From Cenococcum geophilum 1.58 (taxonomy: Eukaryota > Ascomycota > Dothideomycetes > Gloniales > Gloniaceae), in NCBI GenBank assembly GCA_001692895.1, contig KV748216.1, forward strand, positions 992,001-1,056,000: 64,000 nt of DNA, given 5' to 3'. Positions 62,722 through 64,000 of the stretch are shown one piece after another. The notes under the pieces were generated by a model. The model ran no database searches. It worked only from the letters and a program-made list of their open reading frames with translations, and was not told the DNA's origin. Numbering within the stretch: position 1 is the first letter of the stretch; every line of letters starts with the position of its first letter. Position numbers and translations under genes: made by a program.

Positions 62722-63220
62722 CACCCCCCACCAAACAGGCTTAGATCCTTCCTCTTCAAGTTAGAATATCACGTGTGTTGACTTGTTTACACCTAAATCG
62801 TGAAAACAACACCACGCGCCTATACTTAATGACTGGTAGGACTGCGGAGTGCCCTGCGAGGCGCTGTAAGAACTAGATTGGGTGCTGCCTCTATTTAATG
62901 TCTGTAGATTGCCTTTACGAGCACGCCCACTTCCGCGCCCGTTTCTGCGCCCGCGCCCGCCTACGGGTCACTCGAACGCTGAAACCTCCCGCTGAGCAGA
63001 GTTATTAGTGCGATTTGTAGAGCCAGCCGTGGAGCCACCCGGGTGACTGTGACGACACTCTACAACTACAGGCTCTTGGATAAGGAGGTAAAGCAAATGC
63101 GAGGTGTTGATTTAGGTATAGGCGTGCGGTGTTGTTTTCGCGATTTGGGTGTAAACAAGTTAAACACACGTGATATTCTAACTTGAAGAGGAAAGATCTA
63201 AGCCTGTTTGGTGGGGGGTG
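62722..63220. mobile_element. Long-TIR fold-back element (499 bp)
   Basis: Arms of about 105 bp, left 62722-62829 and right about 63113-63220, are inverted copies with roughly 90% identity. They begin CACCCCCCACCAAACAGG. The about 280-bp centre is of normal, partly GC-rich composition, with no open reading frame of note. No RIP-like shift is seen. No target duplication could be fixed. It is a non-autonomous DNA element of unknown superfamily. Copia-2 ends only 8 bp to its left. Confidence 0.8.
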
Positions 63221-63379
63221 GCTACGGATAAGCGTTATCTAGAGGCGAGAGAAGTGCGAAAGAGAAAAAAAAATAGGATTATAAGGATATACACGCGCTT
63301 AGCGGATAGAGGTAGCGGTAAAAGGGTTTAATAATAGTTAAGGCTATTAGTACTAGAGGTAGGGATTAGAAAAGGAGGC
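63221..63379. other. Spacer between two small elements
   Basis: AT-rich with no feature recognised. It contains a run of A near 63265. Confidence 0.35.
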
Positions 63380-63674
63380 TATCCCTTGGCCCGTCAGCGT
63401 CCAACGAGCAAGTGGTCCGTGCGAGAACATCAGTTTCGACACAACGCGTGCACCATCAATTAATTGCCCACCACAATGCAAAATACGGTTCTGCAGGAAG
63501 GGTAGGTGCTAGCAACTTTATATTGAGCGACTTAACTCCTCAAACCAGGCGCGTATATTAAATTACCACAAAACTAAAGCCCTACACCCCCCAGTACAGG
63601 CGTTAAATTCAGCACGATTGATTGGCTAGTTCTTATCGATAACGGTTGGACGAAAATTGACGGGCCAAGGGATA
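63380..63674. mobile_element. MITE related to the piggyBac-like element (295 bp)
   Basis: The ends are inverted repeats TATCCCTTGGCCCGTCA (63380-63396, and its complement at 63658-63674), followed inward by CGTCCAAC. The pattern TATCCCTT-x-GC-x-CG then CGTCCA is shared with the element at 47300-49603. Its right end, read inward, continues TATCGATAAG then CTAGCCAATCA, and the left end of the larger element continues TATCGATAAG then TTAGCCAATCA. It has no coding and is a non-autonomous relative. TA flanks both ends. Confidence 0.8.
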
Positions 63675-64000
63675 ACCGTCTACATATTACCGTAAAAGAG
63701 TCGCCCTATTAGAAAAGCCGTAATTTACCACATTAGTTATTGGTCTAAGGAAGAAGAATAAGCAGGCTAGACTTAACCACTAAGGGACGGCAGAAATACC
63801 TTAATATAACCGTGTTAGGGACCAGCAGTAGAAAGAAGAGGCAGCGTAGCGTTAGGAGGGAGGAAAGATAGCAGATAAAAGGAAAAGTAGTAAGGGAAAC
63901 GGCCTTTTATAGTTAAAGGTCGAGAGGTAGTCTTAGCGGAGCCATAGTCGAAAAGCGAGGCGCTTTACCTAAAAAGGAAGCCTGTAACGAAGCCTTGTAG
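63675..64000. other. Right edge, no gene recognised
   Basis: AG-rich DNA. One plus-strand frame has a Lys/Arg-rich stretch but is interrupted and matches nothing I recognise. Confidence 0.3.

Overview
The window looks like nuclear DNA from a filamentous ascomycete (Pezizomycotina). Host genes carry 46-54 bp introns with fungal branch sites. Ty3/gypsy chromoviruses, Ty1/copia, Tad-like LINE, hAT and piggyBac elements are packed together. Repeat copies differ from one another almost only by transitions and have become very AT/TA-rich, the pattern expected of repeat-induced point mutation (RIP). About nine tenths of the window is transposon or decayed AT-rich DNA. Scattered N bases inside repeats suggest unresolved assembly.

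Layout. 0.6-2.6 kb: a decayed hAT transposase gene with a BED finger. 2.8-3.5 kb: a gypsy end fragment with one LTR. 3.6-5.0 kb: an unclassified repeat (R1), found again inverted at 49.6-50.4 kb. 5.0-32.8 kb: a nested pile. An old gypsy (Gypsy-1) is cut into four pieces by a full-length LINE (10636-16175), a copia (Copia-1, 16693-22939) and a second gypsy (Gypsy-2, 23138-30913), each with matching target duplications. A second LINE copy in opposite orientation (5037-8717) makes a 3.7-kb-arm inverted repeat. 32.8-37.9 kb: decayed AT-rich DNA, with an RT-like remnant at its right end. 37.9-44.1 kb: Gypsy-3 on the minus strand, carrying a small solo LTR. 44.1-47.3 kb: an island with a 367-bp fold-back element, a 134-bp retroposed insert, an intact isopentenyltransferase gene and a solo LTR just upstream of it. 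47.3-49.6 kb: a piggyBac-like element inserted in R1. 50.5-53.3 kb: featureless AT/TA-rich DNA. 53.3-57.2 kb: a second island with gene-like debris, a degenerate direct repeat and a five-exon concentrative nucleoside transporter gene. 57.2-62.7 kb: Copia-2. 62.7-63.7 kb: two small inverted-repeat elements, one related to the piggyBac-like element.

Only two host genes are recognisable. One is a 352-aa IPT-family enzyme (prenyl transfer to adenine, N6-isopentenyladenine or cytokinin-type chemistry). The other is a CNT nucleoside transporter whose reconstructed frame (546 codons, four introns, one of them GC-AG) holds one in-frame TAG where a residue is expected. Both lie on the minus strand about 8 kb apart with repeats between them. 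A link through adenine nucleosides is possible but is only inference. All element names here are local labels.
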